Of a DNA stretch of 38,104 nucleotides, positions 8,474-18,422 are shown one piece after another; the stretch's first letter is position 1, and each line of letters begins with the position of its first letter. The stretch lies in contig JAEWCW010000007.1 of NCBI GenBank assembly GCA_023390415.1, positions 1-38,104 of the forward strand, written 5' to 3'. This DNA comes from Pseudomonadota bacterium (lineage in GTDB: Bacteria; Pseudomonadota; Alphaproteobacteria; Sphingomonadales; Sphingomonadaceae). The notes beneath the pieces are model-generated. The model made no database searches. It saw only the letters and a list, made by a program, of their open reading frames with translations, and was not told where the DNA came from. The translations under genes were made by a program, and so were the position numbers.

Positions 8474-8487
8474 CTGATCCAGATCAG
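8474..8487. promoter_or_regulatory. FNR/FixK-type (CRP-FNR family) binding site
   Basis: CTGATCCAGATCAG is a perfect palindrome with a two-base centre, extended by one more pair (G8473/C8488). It fits the FNR/FixK consensus TTGAT-N4-ATCAA with only the outermost T/A changed to C/G, and its core TGATCCAGATCA is the form common in alphaproteobacteria. It lies in the divergent gap between cphA (start 8425) and acs (start 8558), so it could control either or both. No convincing -10 element fixes the distance to a transcription start. The match is seen; the regulator is inferred. Confidence 0.65.
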
Positions 8488-8557
8488 CGCGCGGCTGCAA
8501 CTGGCGGGCGGTCGCCGCGCGCGCTAGACCGAGGTTGCGGATAGGTCGGAGGCGCGC

Positions 8558-10482
<1,925 letters not shown>

Positions 10483-10486
<4 letters not shown>

Positions 10487-11538
10487 GCAAACTCACCCGC
10501 CGCGCCGCGCTCGGCCTGATCGCCGGGGGCGCGGCCAGTCCGCTGCTCGCGCAGCATCACGGGCCCGGCCTCTATGCGCATCTGCGCGATCCGAGCGTCT
10601 CGGCGCCGCCGCCGGGGAGCGAGGCGCAGCGTTTCTTCCTGAGCCCGGCGCCGGCCGCCCCCGACCCCGGCCGCTGGGAGGCGCGCGCGCCGCTGCCGCT
10701 GCCGCGGAGCGAGATGGCCTGGGGAGTCGCCCATGGCGGGCGGATGCACATCATCGGCGGCTATGGCGAGCAGCGCGTCGACCGCAACTACCACCATGTC
10801 TACAATTCGCGCGCCAACCGCTGGACGAGCGCCGCCGCCCTCCCCTTCGGCGCCAACCATGTCGGCGTCGCGAGCCTCGGCGGCGGCATCTACGCGGTCG
10901 GCGGCTTCATAGAGCAGAATCGCGCGCCGCACAGCCGCGCCTTCTTCTGGGAGGCCGGAGCGGACCGCTGGCGGGACATCGCCCCGCTGAGTTCGCCGCG
11001 CGGCGCGATCTCGCTGGTCGCGCTCGGCGGCATCCTCCACGCGGTCGGCGGCCGCGACGTCCGCTCGCTCGACGTCCACGAGGCCTATGATCCCGCCCGC
11101 GATCGCTGGGAACGGCGCGCGCCCTTGCCCGGCCAGCGCGACCATATCGGCGCGCTCGAGGTCGGCGGGAAAATCCACGCGATCGGCGGCCGCAAGGACA
11201 CGTTCGATTTCAACACGTCGCTCCACTCGGTCTACGACCCGCAGCGCGATTCCTGGGAGCCGCGGGCGCCGCTTCCGACCGCGCGCAGCGGCCACGGCGC
11301 GGTCTGGTATCGCGGCCGGATCTTCGTGATGGGCGGCGAGAGCACCGGGCGGGTCCACGGGCAGAACGAGGCCTATGACCCGGCCTCCGACAGCTGGCAG
11401 GCCTTCGCGCCGATGGCGACTCCGCGCCACGGCCTCGGCGCGGTCGCGCTCGACGACGGGATCTATGTCGCAGGCGGCGGCCCGATCGTCGGCGGATCGA
11501 TCCAGTCCGCCCTCAACGAGCGCTTCGTCCTGGGCTGA
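10483..11538 (+). CDS. Kelch-repeat protein with Tat-like signal sequence
   Basis: This 351-residue protein begins MSKLTRRAALGLIAGGAASP, a twin-arginine plus hydrophobic stretch ending near LLAQ, so it is probably exported folded. The rest is a run of six kelch blades, each with a Gly-Gly pair and a Tyr/Trp near the end (for example MHIIGGYGEQR, IYAVGGFIEQ, LHAVGGRDVR, IHAIGGRKD, IFVMGGESTG, IYVAGGGP, with spaced RW/SW). Six blades form a closed beta-propeller. No catalytic residues are recognisable; a binding role is likely. The start overlaps the acs stop by four bases, and the 3' end overlaps the opposing histidine kinase gene by 26 bases. The link to acetate use is unexplained. Confidence 0.85.
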
Positions 11539-12868
11539 GCGCGAGGGTCACGGTCAGGCCGGGCGCTTCGTTGCGGAAGTCCAGCCGCGCGTCGTGGAGG
11601 CGGGCGATTGCCCCGACCAGCGAGAGGCCGAGGCCGAAGCCGGGGGCGCCGGCTGCTTCCGGGGCGCGGAAAAAGCGATCTCCGATCCGCCCGATCAGCG
11701 CCTCGGGAATTCCGGGGCCGCTGTCGGCGACCTCGATCGACACCGCCTCGCCCTCCCGGCGCACGCGCACCGCGACCCTGCCGCCGGCGGGCGTGAACTT
11801 GATCGCATTGTCGATCAGGTTGGCGACGGCCTGGAACAGCAGGTCCCGATCGCCGATCACGGTGCCGCCCGGGGCCGCCTCCGCGGACAGGCGGACATCC
11901 TTCTCCTCGGCGGCAGGGCCGTAGAGATCGACCGCGTCGGCGACGATCTCGTCGAGGTCGAGCGGGGCGAAGCGCGCCTCGTGGCGGCCGCTCTCGATCC
12001 GGGAGATGCGAAGCACCGCGTCGAACAATGCCTGCATCCGATCCGCCTCGTCCAGCGCCTCGCGCAAAGCTTCCGACTCTGGCTCTTCCGACGCCAGCCT
12101 GCGCAGGCTCGCCTGGAGCCGCGCCACCGGCGTCCGCAGCTCGTGGGCGACGCTGTCCGATGCCGTCCGGACCGCCTCAACCCCGGCTTCAACCCGGTCG
12201 AGCATCAGGTTCAAAGTGGCCGCGAGCCGATCGAAATCGTCACCGCTGCCGTTGAGGGGGACGCGGCCCGTCAGGTCGCCCCCGATCACCTGCCGTGCCG
12301 CGCCGGACACCGCGCCGATCCGCCGCCCGATCGCCCAGTTCATCAGAACCGCACCGAGCCCGGCGAGGATCAGGCAGGCCGGGACGAGGTATCGCACCGC
12401 CGCGGCGATCGATTCCTCGAGATCGTCCAGCTCCTCGACGTCGCGGCCGACCATCATCCGCGAGCCGTCGGGAAGCAGGCGGTCGAGGACCAGGGCCTCG
12501 TGATCGTCCTCGTCGCCGTCCCGGTAGATGTCGGCCTCGATGTAGCGCCACGCCCGGCCGGTGAAGGGGGGCCAACTCGGCAGATTGGTGCTGATCACCT
12601 TCCCCCGGCGGTCGGCGAGCAGGTGGAAGCCTGCGCGCGGAGTCGCTTCGCCGGCGCGCGCCTCGAGCCGCCGCGCCAGGGCCTGGGGATCGCCGCGATA
12701 GGAGGCTGCAAGCATGTCCGATTCGGCTTCCAGAGCGGCCTGGACGGCGTTTCGGGGCCAGCTGATGCTGACCAGCTGATAGGTGCCGAGCACCAGCGCC
12801 AGCGAGACCGACAGCAGCAGCGCATAGATGGCCGCAAGCCGGAAGGAGAAGCTTCGCAAGACCCTCAT
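11513..12868 (-). CDS. Sensor histidine kinase
   Basis: This 451-residue protein is a membrane two-component sensor. It has two hydrophobic segments (about 11-31 and 159-178) that bracket a periplasmic domain of roughly 125 residues, then a HAMP linker, a HisKA domain with SVAHELRTPVARL (phospho-acceptor His242) and a HATPase domain with the N box NLIDNAIKFTP, the G1 box DSGPGIP and the GFGLGLSLV box. The start ATG overlaps the stop of the response regulator gene by four bases, so both are one operon. The overlap of 26 bases with the kelch gene on the other strand is unusual for its length. The sensed signal cannot be read from the sequence. Confidence 0.93.
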   Translation of the reverse strand: MRVLRSFSFRLAAIYALLLSVSLALVLGTYQLVSISWPRNAVQAALEAESDMLAASYRGDPQALARRLEARAGEATPRAGFHLLADRRGKVISTNLPSWPPFTGRAWRYIEADIYRDGDEDDHEALVLDRLLPDGSRMMVGRDVEELDDLEESIAAAVRYLVPACLILAGLGAVLMNWAIGRRIGAVSGAARQVIGGDLTGRVPLNGSGDDFDRLAATLNLMLDRVEAGVEAVRTASDSVAHELRTPVARLQASLRRLASEEPESEALREALDEADRMQALFDAVLRISRIESGRHEARFAPLDLDEIVADAVDLYGPAAEEKDVRLSAEAAPGGTVIGDRDLLFQAVANLIDNAIKFTPAGGRVAVRVRREGEAVSIEVADSGPGIPEALIGRIGDRFFRAPEAAGAPGFGLGLSLVGAIARLHDARLDFRNEAPGLTVTLALSPGRSAR

Positions 12869-13542
12869 TCGCCGGCTCTCAGCGTATAGCCGGCGCCGCG
12901 CACGGTGTGGATGAGCGGGGTCGCCGAGACCAAGGCGAGCTTCTGGCGCAGGCGGCTGAGATGCTGGTCGATGACGTTGGTCTGCGGATCGAAATGATAG
13001 TTCCAGACCTGCTCGAGCAGCATCGACCGGGTCACGACGCGGCCGGCATGGCGGGCGAGCAGCTCCAATATCTCATATTCGCGGGCGGTGAGGTCGACGG
13101 CTCGACCCTCGAGCTGGACGCGGCGGCCGAGCCGGTCGATGGCGAGCGCGCCGACCCGGATCTCTGACGGCTCCTCGGCGAGCGCGCCGCGGCGGCCGAG
13201 CGCGTCGACCCGGGCGAGCAGCTCCGACATGGCGACCGGCTTGGCGAGATAATCGTCGCCGCCGGCGCGTAGCCCCTTCACCCTTTCGTCGACGTCGCCG
13301 AGCGCGCTGAGGATCATGACCGGGGTGGAATCGCCGGTCGCCCGCAGCGTCTGCAGGATCTTGAGGCCGTCGACGTGCGGCAGCATGCGATCGAGCAGGA
13401 TCACGTCGTAGCGCTCGGTCGACGCCTGGAGCAGCCCGGAGCGGCCATCGGCGCGGTGATCGACATGGTGCCCCGCTTCCTCCAGCCCCTTGCGGAGATA
13501 GGCGGCGACGCCCGGATCGTCCTCGACGAGAAGGATCTGCAT
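12865..13542 (-). CDS. OmpR-family response regulator
   Basis: This 225-residue protein has an N-terminal receiver domain (LLVEDDPGV; phospho-acceptor Asp51 in VILLDRMLP; Lys101 in DDYLAKPV) and a C-terminal winged-helix domain of the OmpR/PhoB type (LTAREYEILELLARHAGRVV, then SMLLEQVWNYHFDPQTNVID). It should activate or repress targets after phosphorylation by the adjacent kinase. The start is the ATG at 13540-13542, directly before QILLVEDD as in the family; longer in-frame extensions upstream are not family-like. It diverges from a PepSY-like gene, a common arrangement for regulators of this subfamily. Confidence 0.93.
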   Translation of the reverse strand: MQILLVEDDPGVAAYLRKGLEEAGHHVDHRADGRSGLLQASTERYDVILLDRMLPHVDGLKILQTLRATGDSTPVMILSALGDVDERVKGLRAGGDDYLAKPVAMSELLARVDALGRRGALAEEPSEIRVGALAIDRLGRRVQLEGRAVDLTAREYEILELLARHAGRVVTRSMLLEQVWNYHFDPQTNVIDQHLSRLRQKLALVSATPLIHTVRGAGYTLRAGE

Positions 13543-13835
13543 GGGCGCTGTCTTCCAGAGCGCCGCGCCGGAGACAATGGCCGAGGCGCGAACCTGACGA
13601 CATTCAAATGTTTCGGCAATTCGGCTGTCAGGGCGGCAGTGCAGAAGCGGCGCCATGGACAGGGCAGCCGACGCGACCAAGACGGAGCATCGTTACGGAC
13701 AGGATTGTCCGTGCGCCGCAGCGGTCGCCCGGCTCCTGGTCTGGGCCACGCGCAACAACGCGCTGCGGCCCGGACCGCGACTGAACGCGCCATCGGCCGC
13801 GCCGGCGACCGCCAGCCAAGATAGGAACTGAACCC

Positions 13836-14111
13836 ATGCGACTTCGTACCCCGATCATCCTGGCCGCAATCGGCCTGGTCCCCGCCGCGGCGCTCGCGGC
13901 GAACATCCCCGACCGCCTGCCGACCGACGCCGAACGCGCGGCGATCGAGCGGGTCCTCCGCGCCAACGGCTTCGTCACCTGGGACGATATCGAGCTCGAC
14001 GACGGCCGCCGCTGGGAGGTGGACGACGCCCGCCTCGCCAATGGCGAGACCTATGACCTCAAGCTCGCGCCCGAGACGCTCCGGATCACCCGCCGCAGCC
14101 GCGACGATTGA
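13836..14111 (+). CDS. PepSY-like secreted protein
   Basis: This 91-residue protein has a signal peptide (MRLRTPIILAAIGLVPAAAL, cut near ALAA) and a mature part of about 70 residues. The pattern ERVLRANGFVTWDDIELDDG followed by RWEVDDARLANGETYDLKL matches the small periplasmic PepSY (PF13670-type) domain. Such proteins are often encoded divergently from OmpR-type two-component systems, as here, and may modulate the sensor or be its target. It converges with upp, with six bases between the stops. The domain match is by eye; the function is inferred. Confidence 0.75.
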   Translation: MRLRTPIILAAIGLVPAAALAANIPDRLPTDAERAAIERVLRANGFVTWDDIELDDGRRWEVDDARLANGETYDLKLAPETLRITRRSRDD

Positions 14112-14117
14112 TCCGCC

Positions 14118-14747
14118 TCAGCGGGTCCCGTAGGTCCGGTCCCCCGCGTCGCCCAGCCCGGGCACGATATAGCCGTGATCGTTGAGCGTCTCGTCCATCC
14201 CGGCGGCCCAGATCGGCACGTCGGGATGGGCGGCGCGCAGCGCCTCGGCGCCCGCGCGCGCGGCAAGCAGGCAGACGAAGCGGAGATCGGTGACGCCCGC
14301 CTCCTTCAGCAGATCGAGCGCGGCGATGGCGGTGTGGCCGGTGGCGAGCATCGGATCGACGACGATGACGCGGCGGTCGGCGACGTCCTCGGGCGCCTTG
14401 AAATAATATTCCACGGCCTGGAGCGTGGTCGGCTCGCGATAGAGGCCGATATGGGCGATCCGCGCCGAGGGCACGAGATCGAGCATGCCCTCGGCCATCG
14501 ACAGGCCGGCGCGAAGGATCGGCGCGAAAACCAGTTTCTTGCCGGCGATGGCCGGCGCGTCGGTCGCGGCGATCGGGGTCTCGATCCGAACCTGCTCGGT
14601 CGGAAGGTCGCGGGTGACCTCGTAGCAGAGCAAAGTCGCGGTCTCGCGGACCACAGTCCGGAAGAGCTGGGTCGAGCTCGTCCGATCGCGGAGGATGGTG
14701 AGCTTGTGCTGCACCAGCGGGTGGGCGACGATCGTCAATCCGTCCAT
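14118..14747 (-). CDS. upp: Uracil phosphoribosyltransferase
   Basis: This 209-residue enzyme converts uracil and PRPP to UMP. The PRPP-binding loop VVDPMLATGHTAIAAL and the uracil-binding C-terminal part (GYIVPGLGDAGDRTYGT) are diagnostic, and the length matches the family exactly. It starts two bases after the stop of the URC4-like gene. In the yeast URC pathway a uracil phosphoribosyltransferase (URC6) supplies UMP as the first step, so its place here fits a uracil catabolic operon as well as salvage. Confidence 0.95.
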   Translation of the reverse strand: MDGLTIVAHPLVQHKLTILRDRTSSTQLFRTVVRETATLLCYEVTRDLPTEQVRIETPIAATDAPAIAGKKLVFAPILRAGLSMAEGMLDLVPSARIAHIGLYREPTTLQAVEYYFKAPEDVADRRVIVVDPMLATGHTAIAALDLLKEAGVTDLRFVCLLAARAGAEALRAAHPDVPIWAAGMDETLNDHGYIVPGLGDAGDRTYGTR

Positions 14748-14749
14748 GG

Positions 14750-15886
14750 CTAGAATACCGTTCCGTCCGAGATGATGGTGAAAGGCGGGCCGCCGCCCGG
14801 GCGAAGCTGAGCTGCGATTCGGCGGCCAGCGGCCCAGCTGCCGCCTTCGAGCATCCGCGCGAGCGGGAATTGATCCGCCGACACTCCGAGCCGTTCGCGG
14901 ACCAGAGGCGCCATCCGATCGAGCAGGGCCACGGTCATCGCGCGCCAGGCGACGATGATCGGGTGGGACACGTCGAACGGGCGCTCGGGCTCGGTCAGCG
15001 TGAGCACGCCAGTGTCAACGAACAGGCCGCCGTTGCGATATTCGGCGAGGCCGGTGAGGCCGTCGATCTCGGTGACCTCGATCCCCGCTTCCTGGAGCGG
15101 CTCGATCAGCGAGTAGGACAGCCATTGCGAGAGCTTGTGGAGGGGGACGAGCCCGTCGGTCGAATCGTCGCGGCGGATCGCCGGGTGCCGCCAGCAATCG
15201 CCCAAAGGCACGCCGTCCAGCTCGAGCCGATCCGCCCAGATCGGGCCCAGCGCCTCGAGCAGAAGCTCGAGGATCGCGGGCGCCGCGACCCGGCCGTCGC
15301 GCGCGAGACTATCGAACAGCCCGCCCGGGCGGCCGCCGAACAGGTCCGGCCGCGCCGCGATCTGCCCGCCGAGGCGGCGGAGCAAGGCGGCGCGGCCTTC
15401 GAGTCCGGCCAGCGGATTGTCCTCCGAGACCTGGAAGCCCTCGGCGAGGGTTTCCGTGCGCAAACCGACGAGATCGCGAAGCGCGCCTCCCTCGATCATG
15501 CGCTGGGCAGCGACGGCGAGGCCTTCGGACCGGGTGAAGGTACCGCCGGTCACCGGATCGACGAAGCGCCAGCCGGGCCCGGTGCCGGCATCGAGCAAGA
15601 CCGAGAGGATGACGAGATCGAACGCCGCCCGGCCGCGCTCGGGACCTCCTTCCGGAAGCGCCGGGGCGCCGGCGACGAAGTGGCGCCAGCGCGCGTGGAA
15701 CGGGATGGCGAGATCGGGATAGGCCCCGCGCGTCACCTGCACGGTGAGATCGGCCGCGTCGGCGAGCTTGTCGAGATCGACCCGCCAGCCCTCGACACTG
15801 CCCTCCAGCGCGAGCTCGAGCATTTCGTGCGCGCGCTCGCGCACGGCGGCGGCCGTCAGCAGCCCCCTGATCGCCTGGTCGGACAT
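14750..15886 (-). CDS. URC4/Urg3 (DUF1688) family protein of uracil catabolism
   Basis: This 378-residue protein matches the URC4/urg3 family as I remember it. The clearest blocks are PDLAIPFHARWRHF, GWRFVDPVTGGTFTRSEGLA, NPLAGLEGRAALLRRLGGQ, and the C-terminal FTIISDGTVF. The biochemical step is not firmly established; in Lachancea kluyveri URC4 is needed to use uracil as nitrogen source. The start ATG (15884-15886) lies five bases after the URC1-like stop. Identification rests on motif recall plus the diagnostic neighbours. Confidence 0.85.
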   Translation of the reverse strand: MSDQAIRGLLTAAAVRERAHEMLELALEGSVEGWRVDLDKLADAADLTVQVTRGAYPDLAIPFHARWRHFVAGAPALPEGGPERGRAAFDLVILSVLLDAGTGPGWRFVDPVTGGTFTRSEGLAVAAQRMIEGGALRDLVGLRTETLAEGFQVSEDNPLAGLEGRAALLRRLGGQIAARPDLFGGRPGGLFDSLARDGRVAAPAILELLLEALGPIWADRLELDGVPLGDCWRHPAIRRDDSTDGLVPLHKLSQWLSYSLIEPLQEAGIEVTEIDGLTGLAEYRNGGLFVDTGVLTLTEPERPFDVSHPIIVAWRAMTVALLDRMAPLVRERLGVSADQFPLARMLEGGSWAAGRRIAAQLRPGGGPPFTIISDGTVF

Positions 15887-15891
15887 CCGCT

Positions 15892-17157
15892 TCAGAATTT
15901 CCCGAGGTCGCGGCCGACCACCTTCTTGAGATCCTCCTCGGAGGGCGCGCCTTCGGGCGTGTAATAGCCCGCCGCCTTCTTCGCCTCCATCTCCACGCTC
16001 GCATCGGGCGGCACGAGATCGGCCGGGATCGGCACCCGCTCGCCGATCTCGATGCCGCCGCCGACCAGCGCATCGTGCTTCATGTTGGACATGGAGACGA
16101 AGCGGTCGATCCGCGAGATTCCGAGCCAGTGGATGACGTCCGGCATCAATTGCTGGAAGCGCGCGTCCTGGACCCCGGCGACGCATTCGGTGCGCTCGAA
16201 ATAGGTCGCGGCCTGGTCCCCGCCCGGCTGGCGCTTGCGGGCATTGTAGACGAGGAACTTGGTGACCTCGCCGAGGGCGCGGCCTTCCTTGCGGTTGTAG
16301 ACGATCAGCCCGACCCCGCCCTGCTGAGCGGCGCGCGCCGCCTCCTCGATGCCGTGGATGAGATAGGGGCGGCAGGTGCAGATGTCGGAGCCGAACACGT
16401 CGGACCCGTTGCACTCGTCATGGACCCGGCAGGTCAGCTCCTTGGCCTTGCTTCCGCCGAGATGTGCCGGATCGCCAAAGATGTAGAGCGTCATCCCGCC
16501 GATCGGCGGGAGGAAGACGGAGAGGTCCGGGCGGGTGACCAGCTCGGGGTACATGCCGCCGGTCTGCTCGAACAGGCAGCGGCGGAGCGCGGTCTCGGCG
16601 ACCCCGAAGCGCTCAGCGACCCCGGGCAGCCACCAGACCGGATCGATTGCGATCTTGGTGACCGAAATGTCACCCGCCTCGTGGACGATCTCGCCGTCCG
16701 CGGCGATCCGCCCGGCCGCCATCGCCGCCTGGAATTCGGGCAGGGTCAAACGCGCCTTGGTGATCGCGATCGAAGGGCGGATGTCGATCCCCTCGGCGAG
16801 CGGGTCGGCGAAATCCTGCGCCACCCGGTGGCCCCAGGGATCGAGCGAGACGATCTTGCCCGCGTCGCCCCATTGCGCGTGCGGGCCAATCTCGCAGACC
16901 GGGCTGGTGTCATTAAGGTCCGGCCGGGCCTGCGGGTCCATCGCGCCGGCGCTGATCGCGAGCGCGCGGTAGATCGAATAGGAGCCGCCATGGGCGCCGA
17001 TCGCGTTGCGGTGCGATCCGGCATTGACCGTCGCAACCACCGGCCCGCGCTCGGCTGCGGTCGCCGCCCCCCAATTCAGCGGAAACCGCGCCGGCCCGCG
17101 CGACCCCGGATGCGAGGTCAGGCGAATATGCCCGGGCTTGGCGTTCGAACCTTCCAT
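15892..17157 (-). CDS. GTP cyclohydrolase II-like protein, URC1 type
   Basis: This 421-residue protein contains a GTP cyclohydrolase II core. The zinc-binding block CRVHDECNGSDVFGSDICTC has the three-cysteine spacing of RibA, and YNRKEGRALGEVTKF corresponds to the RibA EGRG(I)GL loop. It is about twice the length of RibA (about 200 residues) because of a ~210-residue N-terminal extension, as in URC1 of the uracil catabolic pathway. In this operon it is followed by the URC4 homologue and upp, so a role in uracil degradation is better supported than riboflavin synthesis. The ATG at 17155-17157 was chosen, just after a GGGGGGAG stretch; a TTG at 17169 would add four residues. The 5' side faces the DUF2141 promoter. 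Confidence 0.88.
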   Translation of the reverse strand: MEGSNAKPGHIRLTSHPGSRGPARFPLNWGAATAAERGPVVATVNAGSHRNAIGAHGGSYSIYRALAISAGAMDPQARPDLNDTSPVCEIGPHAQWGDAGKIVSLDPWGHRVAQDFADPLAEGIDIRPSIAITKARLTLPEFQAAMAAGRIAADGEIVHEAGDISVTKIAIDPVWWLPGVAERFGVAETALRRCLFEQTGGMYPELVTRPDLSVFLPPIGGMTLYIFGDPAHLGGSKAKELTCRVHDECNGSDVFGSDICTCRPYLIHGIEEAARAAQQGGVGLIVYNRKEGRALGEVTKFLVYNARKRQPGGDQAATYFERTECVAGVQDARFQQLMPDVIHWLGISRIDRFVSMSNMKHDALVGGGIEIGERVPIPADLVPPDASVEMEAKKAAGYYTPEGAPSEEDLKKVVGRDLGKF

Positions 17158-17236
17158 CACTCCCCCCAAACTTCTTTTCTGGGGAGGAGGCTACGCCAGC
17201 CCGAGTCGCGGCGCCAGCCCCCTTCCCAGCGACCGC

Positions 17237-17266
17237 TTGACTCTCACGTGGACTTTGTTTTACAAA
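17237..17266 (+). promoter_or_regulatory. Sigma-70-type promoter of the DUF2141 operon
   Basis: TTGACT (17237-17242) and TACAAA (17261-17266) are separated by 18 bases, close to the sigma-70 pattern, and lie upstream of the DUF2141 start at 17294. The region is strikingly AT-rich against the GC-rich surroundings. An overlapping palindrome (next entry) covers the spacer end and the -10. Confidence 0.55.
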
Positions 17267-17268
17267 GT
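17252..17268. promoter_or_regulatory. Palindromic operator over the -10 of the DUF2141 promoter
   Basis: ACTTTGT (17252-17258) and ACAAAGT (17262-17268) are perfect inverted repeats separated by TTT. Its position over the -10 element predicts repression by a dimer. The best candidate regulator is the small winged-helix protein encoded at the end of the same operon (18423-18734), which would make it autoregulated; this is an inference. Confidence 0.6.
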
Positions 17269-17293
17269 ACTTGTTGGGAAGGGACAATATGCC

Positions 17294-17713
17294 ATGAAGA
17301 TTCTGTCGCTCGCATCATTCGCCGCTTTGGCCGCCGCCGTTCCGGCTCACGCCGCCACGCTCAACGTCGAGATCGACGGGGTCCGCGCCGCCGGCGGGCG
17401 ACTTCACGTCTCCGTCCAGAGCCGCAGCGAGTTCATGCAGCAGAGCGGGACTGCGCGCAGCCTGATCGACGCCCCGACTGCCGGCACCCACCGTTTCACC
17501 TACGAAGTGCCGGCAGGCGAATATGCAATCAGCGTCTGGCACGACGACAATGCCAACGGTCGCTTCGATTCGAACGAGCAGCACATCCCGCTGGACGGGT
17601 GGACGATGGTCAATGCCGCCCAGATCCGCGCCGAGCCGACCTTTGATCAGGTCAAGACCGTCGTCGGCGATGCGCCTGCGACCGTGCGGCTCTCGATGAT
17701 CTACGGCCGCTGA
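17294..17713 (+). CDS. DUF2141 family secreted protein
   Basis: This 139-residue protein has a signal peptide (MKILSLASFAALAAAVPAHA) and a mature beta-sandwich-like domain with YEVPAGEYAISVWHDDNANG and RFDSNEQHIPLDGW, the DUF2141 signature as I remember it. Its biochemical role is unknown; the DNANGRFD stretch resembles a calcium-binding loop, but that is a guess. ATG 17294 is preceded by GGGAAGGG (17277-17283). It leads an apparent operon with a membrane protein and a winged-helix regulator. Confidence 0.8.
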   Translation: MKILSLASFAALAAAVPAHAATLNVEIDGVRAAGGRLHVSVQSRSEFMQQSGTARSLIDAPTAGTHRFTYEVPAGEYAISVWHDDNANGRFDSNEQHIPLDGWTMVNAAQIRAEPTFDQVKTVVGDAPATVRLSMIYGR

Positions 17714-17799
17714 CTGGCGCTTGCGGTCGCGCCGCTGGGGGATGTTCCGTCCGGCGGACGCCGCGCCTATGAGATGACCACCGGAGGGGAGTGAACGCC

Positions 17800-18420
17800 A
17801 TGAACGCATCGGCACGGGACGACCTGTCGCGGCTTCGCGCAATCGCCGAGGAGGGCCGCCGCGCGCCGCTGCTCGGCGGCTGGCATCTGATCCTGTGGGG
17901 AAGCGCGATCGCCCTCGCGCTCTTGATCAACTGGGCGGTGGCAGAGCGCCTGCTGCCTTTGCCCGGCTGGTCGCTCGCAATCTCCTGGTTCGGGATCACA
18001 CTCGCCGCCTGGGCCGGATCGGCGCTGATCGGCCGCCACCACGCGGCGACCGCCGAAGCCTGCGCAGTCGGCAACCGGGTCGAGCGCACGGCCTGGATGA
18101 CGGCAGGTGCATTCCTCACCATCCTCGCCCTCGCCATTCTTGCGCGCGGCTTGGCGAGCGGAGATCCGGCCGAGTTCATGCTGTTCGCGGTGATGCCGCC
18201 GGTGACGTTCGGCGCCTATGCGGTTGCGCTCCAGGTCAGCGCGGTCGCTGCGGGAAGCCGTTCGGCGATGCCGTATATGCTGGTGGCGCTCGCCTTCGCC
18301 GCGCTCACGACATTCCTGATCGGCGAGCGTGCGCAATATCTCGCGGCCGCGGCGGGTATCCTCCTGGTCTCGATCCCGGCCGGCCTCGGCCATCTCGCCG
18401 CCGAGCGCCGGGCGGCCTGA
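17800..18420 (+). CDS. Multi-spanning membrane protein of unknown function
   Basis: This 206-residue protein has a short soluble N-terminus (ASARDDLSRLRAIAEEGRRA) and about six hydrophobic segments, for example LILWGSAIALALLINWAV, LAISWFGITLAAWAGSALI, AFLTILALAILARGL, YMLVALAFAALTTFLI and YLAAAAGILLVSIPAGLG. No enzyme or transporter motif was recognised. The ATG at 17800 follows GGAGGGGA with about eight bases between; GTG at 17791 is an alternative. The regulator gene follows after two bases, so this protein probably works with it, for example as part of a signal or stress response. Confidence 0.75.
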   Translation: MNASARDDLSRLRAIAEEGRRAPLLGGWHLILWGSAIALALLINWAVAERLLPLPGWSLAISWFGITLAAWAGSALIGRHHAATAEACAVGNRVERTAWMTAGAFLTILALAILARGLASGDPAEFMLFAVMPPVTFGAYAVALQVSAVAAGSRSAMPYMLVALAFAALTTFLIGERAQYLAAAAGILLVSIPAGLGHLAAERRAA

Positions 18421-18422
18421 CC

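Noticed and set aside
13655..13831. Possible 58-residue frame (MDRAADATKTEHRYGQ...) just before the PepSY-like gene
   Set aside because: There is only a weak ribosome site, no recognisable fold, and the composition is that of random GC-rich sequence. It lies in the presumed control region, so it was not listed as a gene, though it ends four bases before the PepSY-like start.
15892..17157. Calling the cyclohydrolase a riboflavin gene (ribA)
   Set aside because: It is about twice RibA length and sits with URC4-like and upp genes; the uracil catabolic assignment fits better.
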